Shown one piece after another: positions 37,654 to 47,087 of a stretch of 64,000 bases of DNA. The stretch is from Chenggangzhangella methanolivorans (GTDB taxonomy: Bacteria; Pseudomonadota; Alphaproteobacteria; Rhizobiales; Methylopilaceae). Within the stretch, counting starts at the first letter, position 1, and each line of letters begins with the position of its first letter. A program made the translations under genes and the position numbers. The DNA is taken from assembly GCF_019797865.1 (NCBI RefSeq), contig NZ_CP081869.1, forward strand, positions 2,753,501-2,817,500. Reading direction: 5' to 3'. The notes beneath the pieces are model-generated. The model had not been told where the DNA came from. It did no database searches and worked only from the letters and a program-made list of their open reading frames with translations.

Positions 37654-38480
37654 GGCTTCGCGGCGAGCGCCTCGATCGCCTGCAGGTAGGGCTGCGAAAC
37701 CGGCGCCGTCAGCCCGGTCTTCAGCCGAAGCTGCCCGACCCGGCCGACGCGTTCAAAGCTCTCGACGGCGTTCGCCGCCACCCACCATGAGCGGTGCGAC
37801 TGCGCGCCCGGCGTCGGGGCGGCCTCGGCCATGGCGTCGCCGAGGCGCATGAGGATCAGGGTCGAGCCGCGCGTGGTGTGGACGCGGACATAGTGATCCT
37901 CCATCCGCAGGCAGATCAGCGGCCCGCGCAGGTTCGGCGGCAGCCGCTCGACGAGGCGGCTGGTCTGGGGCGCCTCGCTCTCCCCGGCGGGAAGGTCGAT
38001 CGTCGCCGCGGCCTCGCCCGCGCCCGCCGCCACGAAGCGGAGCTGCGGGTCGGGCGGCCCCGCCGGCCGCAGGATCGCGTCGGTCAGCAGCATGACGCCC
38101 CAGCCGACCACGAAGATCTGGCTGGACATCTCCGCGAGCTCCCAGAACGTCGGCTCGAAGTCGCTGAGCGCGACGGTCGCGAGCGCGGCGACCGGCAGCA
38201 TCGGGAGCACGGCGACGGCGCAGATGAGCGGACGCCGGACGCTGCGCCGCGCGTCGCGGAACGCCGGCAGGCGCTCGAGCGCGTGCTCGACGAGCGCGGC
38301 GACGATGTACCAGCAGGCCAGAAGCCCGACCCAGTAGCCGAGCTTCGGCAGGAATTCGGCCTTGTCGGTGCTGAACGGTCCGATCCAGGCGAAGGCGAGG
38401 CCGAGCGCCATCGCCAAAGCGAGCTCGCTCGCGCGCTGGCGCAGCCAGTCCTCGCTCGGGAATTTCGCGAAGTCGCGCAT
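37650..38480 (-). CDS. Membrane-bound LytTR family transcriptional regulator
   Basis: The 276-residue protein has four membrane helices in the first ~130 residues (LALAMALGLAFAWIGPF; LGYWVGLLACWYIVAAL; ICAVAVLPMLPVAALATVAL; IFVVGWGVMLLTDAIL). A C-terminal LytTR DNA-binding domain follows (ICLRMEDHYVRVHTTRGSTL, then SHRSWWVAANAVESF). No receiver domain is present, so it may sense a membrane or small-molecule cue directly. It overlaps the convergent gene by 4 bp and is divergent from the MipA-family gene at 38.6 kb. Confidence 0.85.
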   Translation of the reverse strand: MRDFAKFPSEDWLRQRASELALAMALGLAFAWIGPFSTDKAEFLPKLGYWVGLLACWYIVAALVEHALERLPAFRDARRSVRRPLICAVAVLPMLPVAALATVALSDFEPTFWELAEMSSQIFVVGWGVMLLTDAILRPAGPPDPQLRFVAAGAGEAAATIDLPAGESEAPQTSRLVERLPPNLRGPLICLRMEDHYVRVHTTRGSTLILMRLGDAMAEAAPTPGAQSHRSWWVAANAVESFERVGRVGQLRLKTGLTAPVSQPYLQAIEALAAKP

Positions 38481-38622
38481 CGCGAACGGCCTTTCCCCTC
38501 AGTTTCCAGCCCGCTTCGCGAAGCGCTCCGCGCAGTCGCGAACGGGCGCTCGCCCGAAACCCTGCCCGCCCGCCATAGCTCGCCTCGCGCCGGGCCAGTT
38601 CGGCCGTGGTCGGGGAAGCTTG

Positions 38623-39459
38623 ATGAGACAGAACCTAAGTCTTGCCTGCGTAGCGGCGATTTTGGCCGGGATCGGGGCGTCGCCCCTCCGGGCTGCGGAT
38701 TTTTCCGACGAAACACTCGGCGAGGCCGTGGCGGCGCCCAATGAGAGGGTCGTCTCGGCTTTGCTCGCCGCCGGCGTCGCGATGAAGCCGGAGTTCGAGG
38801 GCTCGGACAAATACGAGGTCGTGCCGCTCCTGCTCGCCAATGTGAAATGGGGCGGCGTCGAGCTTCAGCTCCGCGGGCTCGAAGCGCGCGTCGACCTCTT
38901 CGCCGACAGCCCGTGGGACTTCGGCCCGGTCGTGAACTATCGCGGCAAGCGCGACGACGACGTGTCGGGGCCGGTGAAGCGCCTCGCGGAGATCGACGGC
39001 GCGGTCGAGGGCGGCGGGTTCCTGGCCTACGCCTTCGGCGGCGACCGGAACGGACAAGGCGAGATCCGCCTTGAAGCCACCGTGCTGCACGACGTCTCGG
39101 GCGAGCACGACGGCTTCACTGCGAGCGGCGGGGTGAGCTATGCGGCGCTGCGCTGGGGCCCCGTCTACGCCAATGTCGACGCGCAGACGACCTACGCCAG
39201 CAAGGACTTCAACCGCACCTATTTCGGCGTCACCCGCGCAGGCTCGATCGCCTCGGGGCTCAAGGCCTACCGGCCGGGCGCGGGCTTCAAGGACGTGAGC
39301 GCGGGCGTCACCGCGGGCTATCAGTTCAACGAACAGTGGGGCCTCGTCGCCCGCGCCGAGGTGACGCGCTACGTCGGCGACGCCGCCGACAGCCCGATCG
39401 TGAAGGACGGCTCCAAGACCTCGGCGCTGCTCGGGCTTGGGGTGTCGTACCGCTACTGA
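38623..39459 (+). CDS. MipA/OmpV family outer-membrane protein
   Basis: The start MRQNLSLACVAAILAGIGAS at 38623 gives 278 residues with a signal peptide ending PLRAA. The mature part is a beta-barrel of alternating hydrophobic strands (VVSALLAAGVAMKPEFEGSD, then YEVVPLLLANVKW) ending in the outer-membrane sorting signal LLGLGVSYRY, with a terminal aromatic residue. Members act as scaffolds for murein enzymes (MipA) or as porin-like proteins. It is divergent from the LytTR regulator. Confidence 0.88.
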   Translation: MRQNLSLACVAAILAGIGASPLRAADFSDETLGEAVAAPNERVVSALLAAGVAMKPEFEGSDKYEVVPLLLANVKWGGVELQLRGLEARVDLFADSPWDFGPVVNYRGKRDDDVSGPVKRLAEIDGAVEGGGFLAYAFGGDRNGQGEIRLEATVLHDVSGEHDGFTASGGVSYAALRWGPVYANVDAQTTYASKDFNRTYFGVTRAGSIASGLKAYRPGAGFKDVSAGVTAGYQFNEQWGLVARAEVTRYVGDAADSPIVKDGSKTSALLGLGVSYRY

Positions 39460-39466
39460 CGACGGC

Positions 39467-40119
39467 TCAGCTGCGCTCGTCGATGAGGCGCGCGATCGCG
39501 GCGCGCATCTCGGCGACGCCGATCGCGTCGCGGCTCGAGGTCGCGAGCACTTCCGGAAAGGCCGCGGGGCGCTTGGCGAGGCCCGCCAGCGTCTCGGCGA
39601 TCCGCGCCTCGCGCTCGGCGGCTTTCAGCTGGTCGAGCTTGGTGAGCACCACCTGATAGGACGTCGCCGCCGCGTCCATCAGCGAGAAGGCCTCGCGGTC
39701 GACTTCCTTGATCCGTGGCGGCTGTCGATCAGCACGAAGACGCGCGCGAGGCTGGCGCGGCCGCGCAGATAGGACTTCACCAGCCGCGTCCAGGCCGCGA
39801 CCTCCTCGACGGGCGCCTGCGCGTAGCCGTAGCCCGGCATGTCGACCATGAAGGCGCGGCCGCCGAGGTCGAAATAATTGAGCTGCTGGGTGCGGCCGGG
39901 CGTGTTCGACGTCTTGGCGAGCGTCTTGCGGCCGGTGAGCGCGTTGACGAGGCTCGACTTGCCGACGTTGGAGCGCCCCGCGAAGGCGATCTCGGGCCGG
40001 TCCATCGGCGGCAGCTGGTCGAGCTTGGCGCAGCCGAGCCTGAAGTCGCAGGGGCCGGCGAACAGCTTGCGGCCGATTTCGGGATAGGGGTCTTCGGGAA
40101 GCGTCTCGGGCTCGGACAT
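39467..40119 (-). CDS. engB: Ribosome biogenesis GTPase YihA/YsxC/EngB, one frameshift
   Basis: This GTPase acts in 50S assembly. The start is [20 protein letters not shown] at 40119. The P-loop is [11 protein letters not shown]3 is DMPGYGYA, and VLTKLDQLK is G4. After VLIDSRHG one base is missing near 39713. The next frame continues [20 protein letters not shown] to LIDERS-stop. The corrected length is 217 residues. It sits downstream of yidC in the rpmH-rnpA-yidC-engB order. Confidence 0.93.
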
Positions 40120-40137
40120 GAGGCGCTCCGGAGGGGC

Positions 40138-40246
40138 CGTCATCCCGGACGGCCGAAGGCCGATCCGGGATCGTTTTCAAAAAGAGGCGCGCCTTACGCG
40201 CAGGACGCTCCCGGCTCTCGGCTTCACGCCTCGGCCGGGATGACGC
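40138..40246. repeat. Dispersed composite hairpin repeat, divergent copy between yidC and engB
   Basis: The left arm CATCCCGGACGGCCGAAGGC and a right arm with GCCTCGGCCGGGATGACGCG are inverted relative to each other. The centre (TTTTCAAAAAGAGGCGCGCC) is unlike other copies. Confidence 0.75.
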
Positions 40247-40263
40247 GCCTTGTGAAGAGCCGT

Positions 40264-42090
40264 CTAGCTCTTCGCCGCGTCCGCGGGCTTCTTCTTCCGG
40301 AACACGTCGAGCGTGTTGCCGATGATGTTCACCTCGACGCCCTGCCGCTTCATGATGATCCACTGCTGGAGGATCGAGAGCAGGTTGTTCCAGGTCCAGT
40401 AGATCACCAGGCCGGCCGGGAACGAGGCCAGCAGGAAGGTGAAGAACAGCGGCATCCAGTTGAAGATCATGGCCTGCGTCGGATCCGGCGGGGCCGGGTT
40501 CAGGCGCATCTGCACGAACATCGAGATGCCCATCAGGATCGGCCACACGCCGATCAGCAGGAAGTGCGGCACGTCGTAGGGAAGCAGCCCGAACAGGTTG
40601 AAGAGCGAGGTCGGGTCCGGCGCGGCGAGGTCGTGGATCCAGCCGTAGAACGGCGCGTGCCGCATCTCGATCGCGATGAACAGCACCTTGTAGAGCGCGA
40701 AGAACACCGGGATCTGGATCAGGATCGGCAGGCAGCCGGCGAGCGGATTGATCTTCTCGCGCTTGTAGAGCTCCATGAGCTCCTGCTGCTGGCGCTGCTT
40801 GTCGTCCGGGAACCGCTCCTTGATCTTCACCATCTCGGGCTGGACAAGCTTCATCTTCGACATCGAGACGTAAGACTTGTTGGCCAGCGGGAAGAAGATG
40901 ATCTTCACGCAGAGCGTCACGATCAGGATCGCGATGCCGAAGTTGCCGACGAGCTTGTAGAAGAAGTCGAGCGCATAGAACATCGGCTTGGTGACGAGAT
41001 GGAGGTAGGTCCCCCAGTCGATCATCAGCTCGAACTTCAGGACGCCCTGGCTCTCATACTTGTCGATGACCGCCACCTGCTTGGCGCCGGCGAAGAGCCG
41101 CGCGGTCGACTCGCTGGTCGCGCCCGGGGCGACGACGATCGGGTCGAGCAGGTAGTCGCTCTGGTAGAGCTTGCCGCCCTCGGTCGCCGAGGCGAAGCGG
41201 GCCGCGTAGCCCTTGTCCTGCGGCGGGATGAGCGCGGCGCCCCAGTACTTGTCGGTGAAGCCGAGCCAGCCGCCGGTCGCCTTGTAGGTGCGCGGGCCGC
41301 CGGTGATGTCCTTGTAGGTCGGGTAGGACAGGCCCTCCTGGCCGAACACGCCGATCGGCCCCTCATGCAGGAACCAGTAGCCGAGCGTCTGCGGCTCGCC
41401 GTGGCGCGACAGCAAGGCGTAAGGGTGCAGCGTCGTGGCGGCCGCGCCGGTGTTCTGGACGTTGTCCTTGACGGTGAAGAGGTAGTCGCCGTCGATCGAG
41501 ATCGTGCGGCGGAACACGAGGCCCTGGCCATTGTCCCAGACGAGGACGACCGGCTTTTCGGTGGTGAGCGGGCCGGTGGTCTCGGCCTTCCACTCGGTCT
41601 GGCCGTCGGGCAGCTTCACGTTCTCGCCGGCGCCGTTCACGTAGCCGAACTCGGCGTAATAGGGCTGCGGGCTGCCGATCGGCGCGAACAGCACGATCTC
41701 GGGGCTCTTCGGGTCGACGGTCTCGCGATAGTCCTTGAGCTGGACGTCGTCGACCCGGCCGCCGATCAGCGAGATCGAGCCGTCGAGCCTGTTGCTGTCG
41801 ATCTTGACGCGCGGAGCGCCGGCGAGCGCCTGCTCGCGGGTCTTGATCTGGCCGCCGGCCGCGCCGGGCTGCGCCGCGGGCGCGCCGGCGGGCGACTGGG
41901 CCCCGGCCGCGGGCGCGGCCTGCGGACCGACGCCGGGCGCCGGCGTCGCCTTGTTCTCGTCGGTCAGCGCCTGCTGCGCGGCCTGCTGCTCGCGCTGGGC
42001 GTCGAGCTGCGGCTTCGCCACGAAATACTGCCAGCCGACCAGAACCAGGACCGACAGAACGATGGCGATGAGTGTGTTGCGATTGTCCAT
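40264..42090 (-). CDS. yidC: Membrane protein insertase YidC
   Basis: It inserts and folds inner-membrane proteins, alone or with SecYEG. The ATG at 42090 overlaps the rnpA stop (TGATG). The protein has 608 residues: an N-terminal anchor (NTLIAIVLSVLVLVGWQYFV), a large periplasmic beta domain preceded by a Pro/Ala/Gly-rich linker, then five C-terminal helices with the conserved NWMPLFFTFLLASFPAGLVI and WTWNNLLSILQQWIIMKRQG. The length and layout are those of Gram-negative YidC. Confidence 0.96.
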   Translation of the reverse strand: MDNRNTLIAIVLSVLVLVGWQYFVAKPQLDAQREQQAAQQALTDENKATPAPGVGPQAAPAAGAQSPAGAPAAQPGAAGGQIKTREQALAGAPRVKIDSNRLDGSISLIGGRVDDVQLKDYRETVDPKSPEIVLFAPIGSPQPYYAEFGYVNGAGENVKLPDGQTEWKAETTGPLTTEKPVVLVWDNGQGLVFRRTISIDGDYLFTVKDNVQNTGAAATTLHPYALLSRHGEPQTLGYWFLHEGPIGVFGQEGLSYPTYKDITGGPRTYKATGGWLGFTDKYWGAALIPPQDKGYAARFASATEGGKLYQSDYLLDPIVVAPGATSESTARLFAGAKQVAVIDKYESQGVLKFELMIDWGTYLHLVTKPMFYALDFFYKLVGNFGIAILIVTLCVKIIFFPLANKSYVSMSKMKLVQPEMVKIKERFPDDKQRQQQELMELYKREKINPLAGCLPILIQIPVFFALYKVLFIAIEMRHAPFYGWIHDLAAPDPTSLFNLFGLLPYDVPHFLLIGVWPILMGISMFVQMRLNPAPPDPTQAMIFNWMPLFFTFLLASFPAGLVIYWTWNNLLSILQQWIIMKRQGVEVNIIGNTLDVFRKKKPADAAKS

Positions 42091-42503
42091 CAACGTCCGC
42101 TTTCGCGCGGGCGGGCCCGATCGGGCCTCGCCTTGTCCGCTTCGCCGCCGGCCCGTCCGTGGGCGCGCTTCGCCGCCTGGGCGATGTCGCGCGTCAGGCG
42201 GTCGAAATTCGCGTCGAGCACCGCGCGCCGGGCGATCAGCACGTAATCGCAGCCGGGACGGGCGTCTTTTCCAAGCGCCGCGCGCGCGGCCTCGCGGAGG
42301 CGCCGCTTCATGCGGCTGCGCTCGACCGAGTTGCCGACCCGCTTGGTCGCGGTGAAACCGACGCGGGGCTTGTCCTGCTCCGCGCCGCGATCATTCATCT
42401 GGAGGGCGACCAGAGGTCCGCCGATCTTGACGCCGGAATTCGCCGCCGCGACGAAGTCACGCCGGCGACGCATCATGTCGAGAGTGGCCGCGAGCGTCGT
42501 CAT
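42090..42503 (-). CDS. rnpA: Ribonuclease P protein component
   Basis: This basic cofactor of the RNase P RNA matures tRNA 5' ends. The start MTTLAATLDMMRRRRDFVAA at 42503 gives 137 residues. The RNR signature appears as RVGFTATKRVGNSVERSRMK, then RRLREAAR. The C-terminus is extended and basic (RAGGEADKARPDRARPRESG), as in other alphaproteobacteria. It lies between rpmH and yidC. Confidence 0.93.
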   Translation of the reverse strand: MTTLAATLDMMRRRRDFVAAANSGVKIGGPLVALQMNDRGAEQDKPRVGFTATKRVGNSVERSRMKRRLREAARAALGKDARPGCDYVLIARRAVLDANFDRLTRDIAQAAKRAHGRAGGEADKARPDRARPRESGR

Positions 42504-42535
42504 CGGCGCATGCGCGGCGTCGTCCCGGTCGTCGA

Positions 42536-42670
42536 TCAGGCGCTCAGCCGCTTGCGGCCCTTGGCGCGGCGGGAGGCGATGACCTTGCGGCCGCCGACCG
42601 TCGCCATGCGCGCGCGGAAGCCATGGCGGCGCTTGCGGACAAGCTTCGAGGGCTGGTAGGTCCGTTTCAC
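42536..42670 (-). CDS. rpmH: 50S ribosomal protein L34
   Basis: A 44-residue protein reads [20 protein letters not shown], then [20 protein letters not shown], then RLSA, with a GTG start at 42670 and a TGA stop. The sequence is unmistakably L34. It is the first gene of the rpmH-rnpA-yidC-engB cluster. Confidence 0.97.
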   Translation of the reverse strand: MKRTYQPSKLVRKRRHGFRARMATVGGRKVIASRRAKGRKRLSA

Positions 42671-42752
42671 GAACGTCGTCTCCGGTCGCCGAGGCCCGCA
42701 CAGGCGTCTCCCGCGTCAAGCGGGGCCCGCGTCGGGGGCCTTCGGCCAATAC

Positions 42753-42777
42753 AAAAAAGCCCGCGGTCTGCGCGGGC
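42753..42777 (-). terminator. Rho-independent terminator, minus strand
   Basis: On the minus strand, GCCCGCG, a 5-nt loop and CGCGGGC form a 7-bp stem followed by six Ts (plus-strand AAAAAA at 42753-42758). It terminates the short gene at 42856-43056 before rpmH transcription begins. Confidence 0.85.
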
Positions 42778-42855
42778 GCGAACATGCGGCGGCTTATACG
42801 GGAGGCCTCCGCGCGAAGTCAATCGCGGGGAGGCCCGCACGTCGCCTTCGGGCGA

Positions 42856-43056
42856 TCAGCTCCGGTCGGCGAGCTGCATCCGGATCTGGCGGATGTCGCG
42901 GCCGATCTTGAGCACCGCCTCGGAGACGAGCGCGAGGCTCTTCACGGTGAGCGCGCGCTCCTCCTGCGTCTCCAGGGCGAGGCAGGCGGCGGCCTCCGCC
43001 TTCAGCCGCTTGGTCTGGTCGTCCAGACGCTGCATGACGCTCTCGACCTCAAGCAT
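42856..43056 (-). CDS. Small coiled-coil protein (66 residues)
   Basis: MLEVESVMQRLDDQTKRLKA, then EAAACLALETQEERALTVKS, form a continuous helix with heptad-like spacing. No signal or membrane segment is seen. A terminator follows. It is a hypothetical protein. A cytoplasmic coiled-coil role is inference. Confidence 0.6.
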   Translation of the reverse strand: MLEVESVMQRLDDQTKRLKAEAAACLALETQEERALTVKSLALVSEAVLKIGRDIRQIRMQLADRS

Positions 43057-43364
43057 GATCCTCTCCCTTTCGCCGCCTCGTCGACGCGGCGTCCATGGCG
43101 GCGGCCCCGCCGCGCGAACCCTCGCCGGCCACGCTGCGCCCCGGCGCGCGCGCTGGAAAGCGAAAGCTTTCGTAAACCTTAAGATCGGGCGGGCGGCCCG
43201 CCGCCCCGGCAATTTGACGAGGCCCCGCGCGAAGCTCACTATCGACGCGCCCGCGAGGCGGGCGCCGACTCGGGCGCGGATCACGCCCGCGCGCCCGGTC
43301 CGCCGCCGACCGCAATCCCCGACCCGCCCGCCCGTGACTTTCCGCCCATGACCCGCGCCGACCC
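43057..43364. other. 308-bp divergent intergenic region without recognised content
   Basis: This gap lies between the small coiled-coil gene and the histidine kinase gene and should contain both promoters. An AAAGCGAAAGCTTTCGTAAA string near 43157 contains the short palindrome CGAAAGCTTTCG. No gene is supported. Confidence 0.4.
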
Positions 43365-44822
43365 ATGAGCGAAGAGCACGCCCCCGCGAAGGCGCCCACG
43401 GGGCGACCTGGCCTGTCGGGCAAGCTGCTGGCCCTGACGGCGCTGTTCGTCATGGTCTCAGAAATCCTGATCTTCGTGCCGTCGGTGGCGAACTTCCGAC
43501 TCAACTTCATCGACGACCAGCTGAACCGCGCTCGCACCGCAGCGCTCGCGCTCGACGCCGCGCCCGACGGCGCGGTGGAGGAGCCGCTCGCCCGCAAGCT
43601 GCTGAAGATCGTCGGCGCCCGCGCGCTCGTGCTGCAGACCGGCGACGCCCGGCGCCTGCTCGCGGTCGCCGACATGCCGCCCGAGGTCGCCCACACGGTC
43701 GACCGCCGCGACCCCGTCGGGCCCGAGACCGTGCTCGAGGCGTTCGACGTGCTGCTCTACGGCGACAAGCGGCTCGCCCGCGTGGTCGACGACGCGCAGG
43801 ACGGCGGCGACGAGATCGAGATCGTGGTCGACGAGACCCCGCTCAGGAAGGCGATGCTGGCCTTCTCGATCAACGTGCTGGCGCTCTCGCTGATGATCTC
43901 GCTGATCACCGGCGCGCTCGTCTATTTCACGCTCGACCGCATGATCGTGCGGCCGGTGCGCCGCCTCACCGGCTCGATGGTGCAGTTCGCCGGCGCGCCG
44001 GAGGACGCAAGCCGCATCGTGGCGGCGTCCGGCCGCGACGACGAGATCGGCGTCGCCGAGGAGGAGCTCGCCCGCATGCAGCTCCAGATCCATTCCCAGC
44101 TCGCCCAGAAGTCGCGGCTCGCGGCGCTTGGCCTGGCGGTCTCCAAGATCAACCACGACCTCCGGAACCTGCTCGCCTCCGCGCAGCTGATGTCCGACCG
44201 CCTCGGCGCGGTCGCCGACCCGACGGTGCAGAAGCTCGCCCCGCGCCTCGTCGCCACGCTCGACCGCGCGATCAGCTTCTGCCAGTCGACGCTGTCCTAC
44301 GGCGCGGCGCAGGAGACGCCGCCGGCCCGCCGCATGACGCCGCTGTCGGAGATCGTCGAGGACGTGCGCGCGGGCCTTGGCCTTGCGGGCGGCGGCGCGG
44401 TCGGCTTCGTGTCCGCGGTCGAGCGCGGCCTCGTCATCGACGCCGATCCGACCAGATGTTCCGCGCTGCTCAATCTCGGCCGCAACGCGCTGCAGGCGCT
44501 CGAGAGCCGCGGCGAGACCGACCCGGACCGCGACCAGATCCGCATTCTCGGCCGCCGCGAGGGCGCGGTGGCGGTGATCGAGCTGTCGGACACCGGTCCC
44601 GGCCTGCCGCAGAAGGCGCGCGACCACCTGTTCGAGCCGTTCCAGGGCTCCACCCGCTCGGGCGGCACGGGGCTTGGCCTGGCGATCGCCGCCGAGCTCG
44701 TGCGCGCCCATGGCGGCTCGATCGCGCTCGTGGACGGCACCATGGGCGCGACCTTCCGGATCACGATCCCCGACCGCCCGATCGATCTCCAGGCGCGGGC
44801 CCGCGAACGCGCGCGCGCCTAA
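43365..44822 (+). CDS. Sensor histidine kinase
   Basis: The 485-residue inner-membrane protein has a first helix LLALTALFVMVSEILIF (residues 24-40), a periplasmic sensor of about 130 residues, and a second helix NVLALSLMISLITGALVYF (about residues 171-189). A HAMP linker follows (MIVRPVRRLTGSMVQFAGAP), then an atypical H-box (KINHDLRNLLASAQLMSDRL) and HATPase_c motifs LNLGRNALQALESR (N box), ELSDTGPGLP (G1) and GGTGLGLAIAAELVRAHGG (G2). No response regulator gene is adjacent, so it is an orphan kinase here. Confidence 0.92.
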   Translation: MSEEHAPAKAPTGRPGLSGKLLALTALFVMVSEILIFVPSVANFRLNFIDDQLNRARTAALALDAAPDGAVEEPLARKLLKIVGARALVLQTGDARRLLAVADMPPEVAHTVDRRDPVGPETVLEAFDVLLYGDKRLARVVDDAQDGGDEIEIVVDETPLRKAMLAFSINVLALSLMISLITGALVYFTLDRMIVRPVRRLTGSMVQFAGAPEDASRIVAASGRDDEIGVAEEELARMQLQIHSQLAQKSRLAALGLAVSKINHDLRNLLASAQLMSDRLGAVADPTVQKLAPRLVATLDRAISFCQSTLSYGAAQETPPARRMTPLSEIVEDVRAGLGLAGGGAVGFVSAVERGLVIDADPTRCSALLNLGRNALQALESRGETDPDRDQIRILGRREGAVAVIELSDTGPGLPQKARDHLFEPFQGSTRSGGTGLGLAIAAELVRAHGGSIALVDGTMGATFRITIPDRPIDLQARARERARA

Positions 44823-44919
44823 AAAGGAGCGGCGAGCCGCGTCGAGAGCGCTTGCAATGCGATCTGAACGCGGCTAACACGTCGCCTCCCGCGGGGCCCC
44901 AAGGCCTCACGCGGCAGCG

Positions 44920-44995
44920 CGCCCGTAGCTCAGCTGGATAGAGCACCAGACTACGAATCTGGGGGTCAGAGGTTCGAATCCTTTCGGGCGCGCCA
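44920..44995 (+). tRNA. tRNA-Arg (anticodon ACG)
   Basis: The 76-nt cloverleaf has acceptor GCGCCCG pairing with CGGGCGC, D-arm AGCTCAGCTGGATAGAGC, anticodon loop CTACGAA (ACG at its centre) and T-arm with GGTTCGAATCC. It ends in a discriminator G and encoded CCA. Its 3' end is the attachment site of the island that follows. Confidence 0.97.
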
Positions 44996-44996
44996 A
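44978..44996. other. attL of the tRNA-Arg island
   Basis: The 19-nt tRNA end ATCCTTTCGGGCGCGCCAA is repeated with one mismatch at 59067-59085. The integrase gene starts 96 bp downstream. The whole tRNA stays intact on this side. Confidence 0.85.
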
Positions 44997-45091
44997 ATTT
45001 TCCTAAGCCATTGAGATCGCCGAATAGCTAGCTCCTCATGGGGCTTAGCCTGCCGTTCGCTACACCATCGTGCTACACGAGGTCAGGCAAA

Positions 45092-46867
45092 ATGGCGGCT
45101 CTGAGCTACATGGCGGTTCGCGGCAGCACACAGTGGTTTCGGAAGCGGCTTCCAGAAGCGCTTGCGGGTAAGGACGCCCCCGAGCACATCCGCGCGGCCT
45201 TCCCCCAACTGGTCAACGCGAAGACCGGCCGCTTCAAGCTCGAAGTGACGAACTCCCTCAAGACGAAGGACGAGGCCACGGCCAAGCGCCGCAGCCTGAA
45301 GCTCGCGAGCGCGGTGTCCGACGACATCGCGGCGGCCCTGCGGATGTATGGGGAGGGGTCTTTAACCGACGCCAGCCTGCCTGAGCTTCCTTCGGTGGAA
45401 GAGTTTGAGGCCGCCTACTTCCGCCGGGAGTTGGAGATGGATCAAGCCGAACGGCGATCCGGCGACCCTATGGAAGGTCTGCACGATCGGGAGGCGCTTG
45501 GGCTTCTTCCTCGGGAAGCCACTGAGGGTATGCAACGAGACCACTTCCTCGCGTGGGGCGACTTGCTAGAGATCGAAGCGGCGGACCTTCGCGACGCGCT
45601 CGCACGTCAGGACCCGTCTGTCATCCGTGGGGACATTGAAGCGGCCTTTCACCGGCTGGGCCTCCGATTTGATCCTAAGGACCCCACGCACCGCGACCGC
45701 GCGTTGGCGATCTTGGGGGCGGCTGCGGACGCAGTGGAGGCAAAGCTCGACCGGCAATCCGGCAAACGCGTGAAGACCCCGGAGCCCGCGCCCCCCGCGC
45801 AAGGGCCGAAGTTCTCCGAGGCGTTCGACCACTGGAAGCGGCCTAGCACGGCAAAGGGTGGGAGGCAGCTCGCGCCTAACAGTCTACGGGAAGCGGCCCT
45901 TGCCGTACGGCTCTTCAAAGAATGGGCGGGCGACAAGGCCTTGGGCGCGATCACCAAGGAAGACACTCGGACCTTCCGCGACGCGCTGGAGCGGCGGCCC
46001 ACGGGATTGCCTGCAAAGCTCCGCGCTCTGCCTCTTCGCGACCTCCTAGAAAAAGACCTCCGGGCTTACCCACCCACGAGCGCCACGACAGTCAACAAGC
46101 TGCTCAACATGCTCAAGGCGGTCGTGCGCCGAGCCGAAAAGGACGGGCTTACGGACGGGCTCTCTGCCTTCGCCAATCCCTTCAAGGACGTGCGCTCCGA
46201 CGTCGACGAACGGCAGGCGGAAGGCCGCGAGCCCTTCGACAATGCGGACCTCAAGGCTCTCTTCGAGACCCCTGTTTTCGCCTCCGGGGTGCGACCGGCC
46301 GGCGGCGGCGGGGAGGCGGCGTTCTGGCTTCCCGTGCTGGCGCTCCTCACCGGAGCCCGCCAGGAGGAACTTGCGCAGCTTCGCGTCTGCGACATTGGGA
46401 AAGACGTCGAGGCGGGGGTCTGGTTTCTCGACATCGGGATATCAGGCGGGCGGAACGTGAAGACCGTCAGTTCCCGCCGCAAGGTCCCGCTTCACCCGGA
46501 GCTGGAGCGCATCGGCTTGCTGCGCTACCGCGAGGCCCGCGCGAAGAACAATCCTTCCGACGCGCCGCTGTGGCCCGACATCAAGTCTGACGTGAACGGC
46601 AAGCGCTCCGCCGCATGGTCCAAGTGGTTCGGCCGGTATCTCCGCGACACGGCTGGCGTGAAGGACCAAATCAAGGTCTTCCATTCCTTCCGCCACACCT
46701 TCAAGCGGCTCGCCCGAAGCGCTCACCTCACCGAAGAGATGCACGACGCGCTAACCGGTCACGCGGGAGGAAGCGGCGTTGGGCGGAGCTATGGGAAGGG
46801 CTTCGACCTCCAAGCCTTGTCCGAGGGGGTCGCGAAGATCGCAGCGCCCGCCCGGTGTCTGCCCTGA
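45092..46867 (+). CDS. Tyrosine recombinase (site-specific integrase) of the island
   Basis: It catalyses integration and excision at tRNA-Arg. MAALSYMAVRGSTQWFRKRL at 45092 gives 591 residues; the upstream Met at 45038 lies within noncoding sequence next to the tRNA. A long N-terminal arm/SAM-like region (about residues 1-370) precedes the catalytic domain. Catalytic residues are the first Arg in ALLTGARQEELAQLR, HSFRHTFKRLAR (His-x-x-Arg), the third-box His in ALTGHAGG, and the nucleophile Tyr in GRSYGKGF. It is longer than lambda-type integrases (350-400) and resembles the large integrases of alphaproteobacterial islands. The frame is intact. Confidence 0.93.
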   Translation: MAALSYMAVRGSTQWFRKRLPEALAGKDAPEHIRAAFPQLVNAKTGRFKLEVTNSLKTKDEATAKRRSLKLASAVSDDIAAALRMYGEGSLTDASLPELPSVEEFEAAYFRRELEMDQAERRSGDPMEGLHDREALGLLPREATEGMQRDHFLAWGDLLEIEAADLRDALARQDPSVIRGDIEAAFHRLGLRFDPKDPTHRDRALAILGAAADAVEAKLDRQSGKRVKTPEPAPPAQGPKFSEAFDHWKRPSTAKGGRQLAPNSLREAALAVRLFKEWAGDKALGAITKEDTRTFRDALERRPTGLPAKLRALPLRDLLEKDLRAYPPTSATTVNKLLNMLKAVVRRAEKDGLTDGLSAFANPFKDVRSDVDERQAEGREPFDNADLKALFETPVFASGVRPAGGGGEAAFWLPVLALLTGARQEELAQLRVCDIGKDVEAGVWFLDIGISGGRNVKTVSSRRKVPLHPELERIGLLRYREARAKNNPSDAPLWPDIKSDVNGKRSAAWSKWFGRYLRDTAGVKDQIKVFHSFRHTFKRLARSAHLTEEMHDALTGHAGGSGVGRSYGKGFDLQALSEGVAKIAAPARCLP

Positions 46868-47087
46868 GGTGGGGCCCCGAGCCGGGCCACGGGGGGAATC
46901 TCGCGGACGCCTCCATGGAAGGTTCCCCGGTCTCAGACGAGTGACCCCTCGGGCTTCAAATGTCATGACAGGAAGCGGAAGGGCTTGCTGGGGAGGGCCT
47001 CACTGCGCCCACTGTGAACCCTCCCCAGCGCCCCACCCTCGCGACCGACGCATAGTCCGCGCCGGCCGCTCGGGAACTGGGGTCTCG

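Noticed and set aside
39715-42246. 843-codon frame antisense to yidC and engB
   Set aside because: It is antisense to two conserved genes. No domain is visible.
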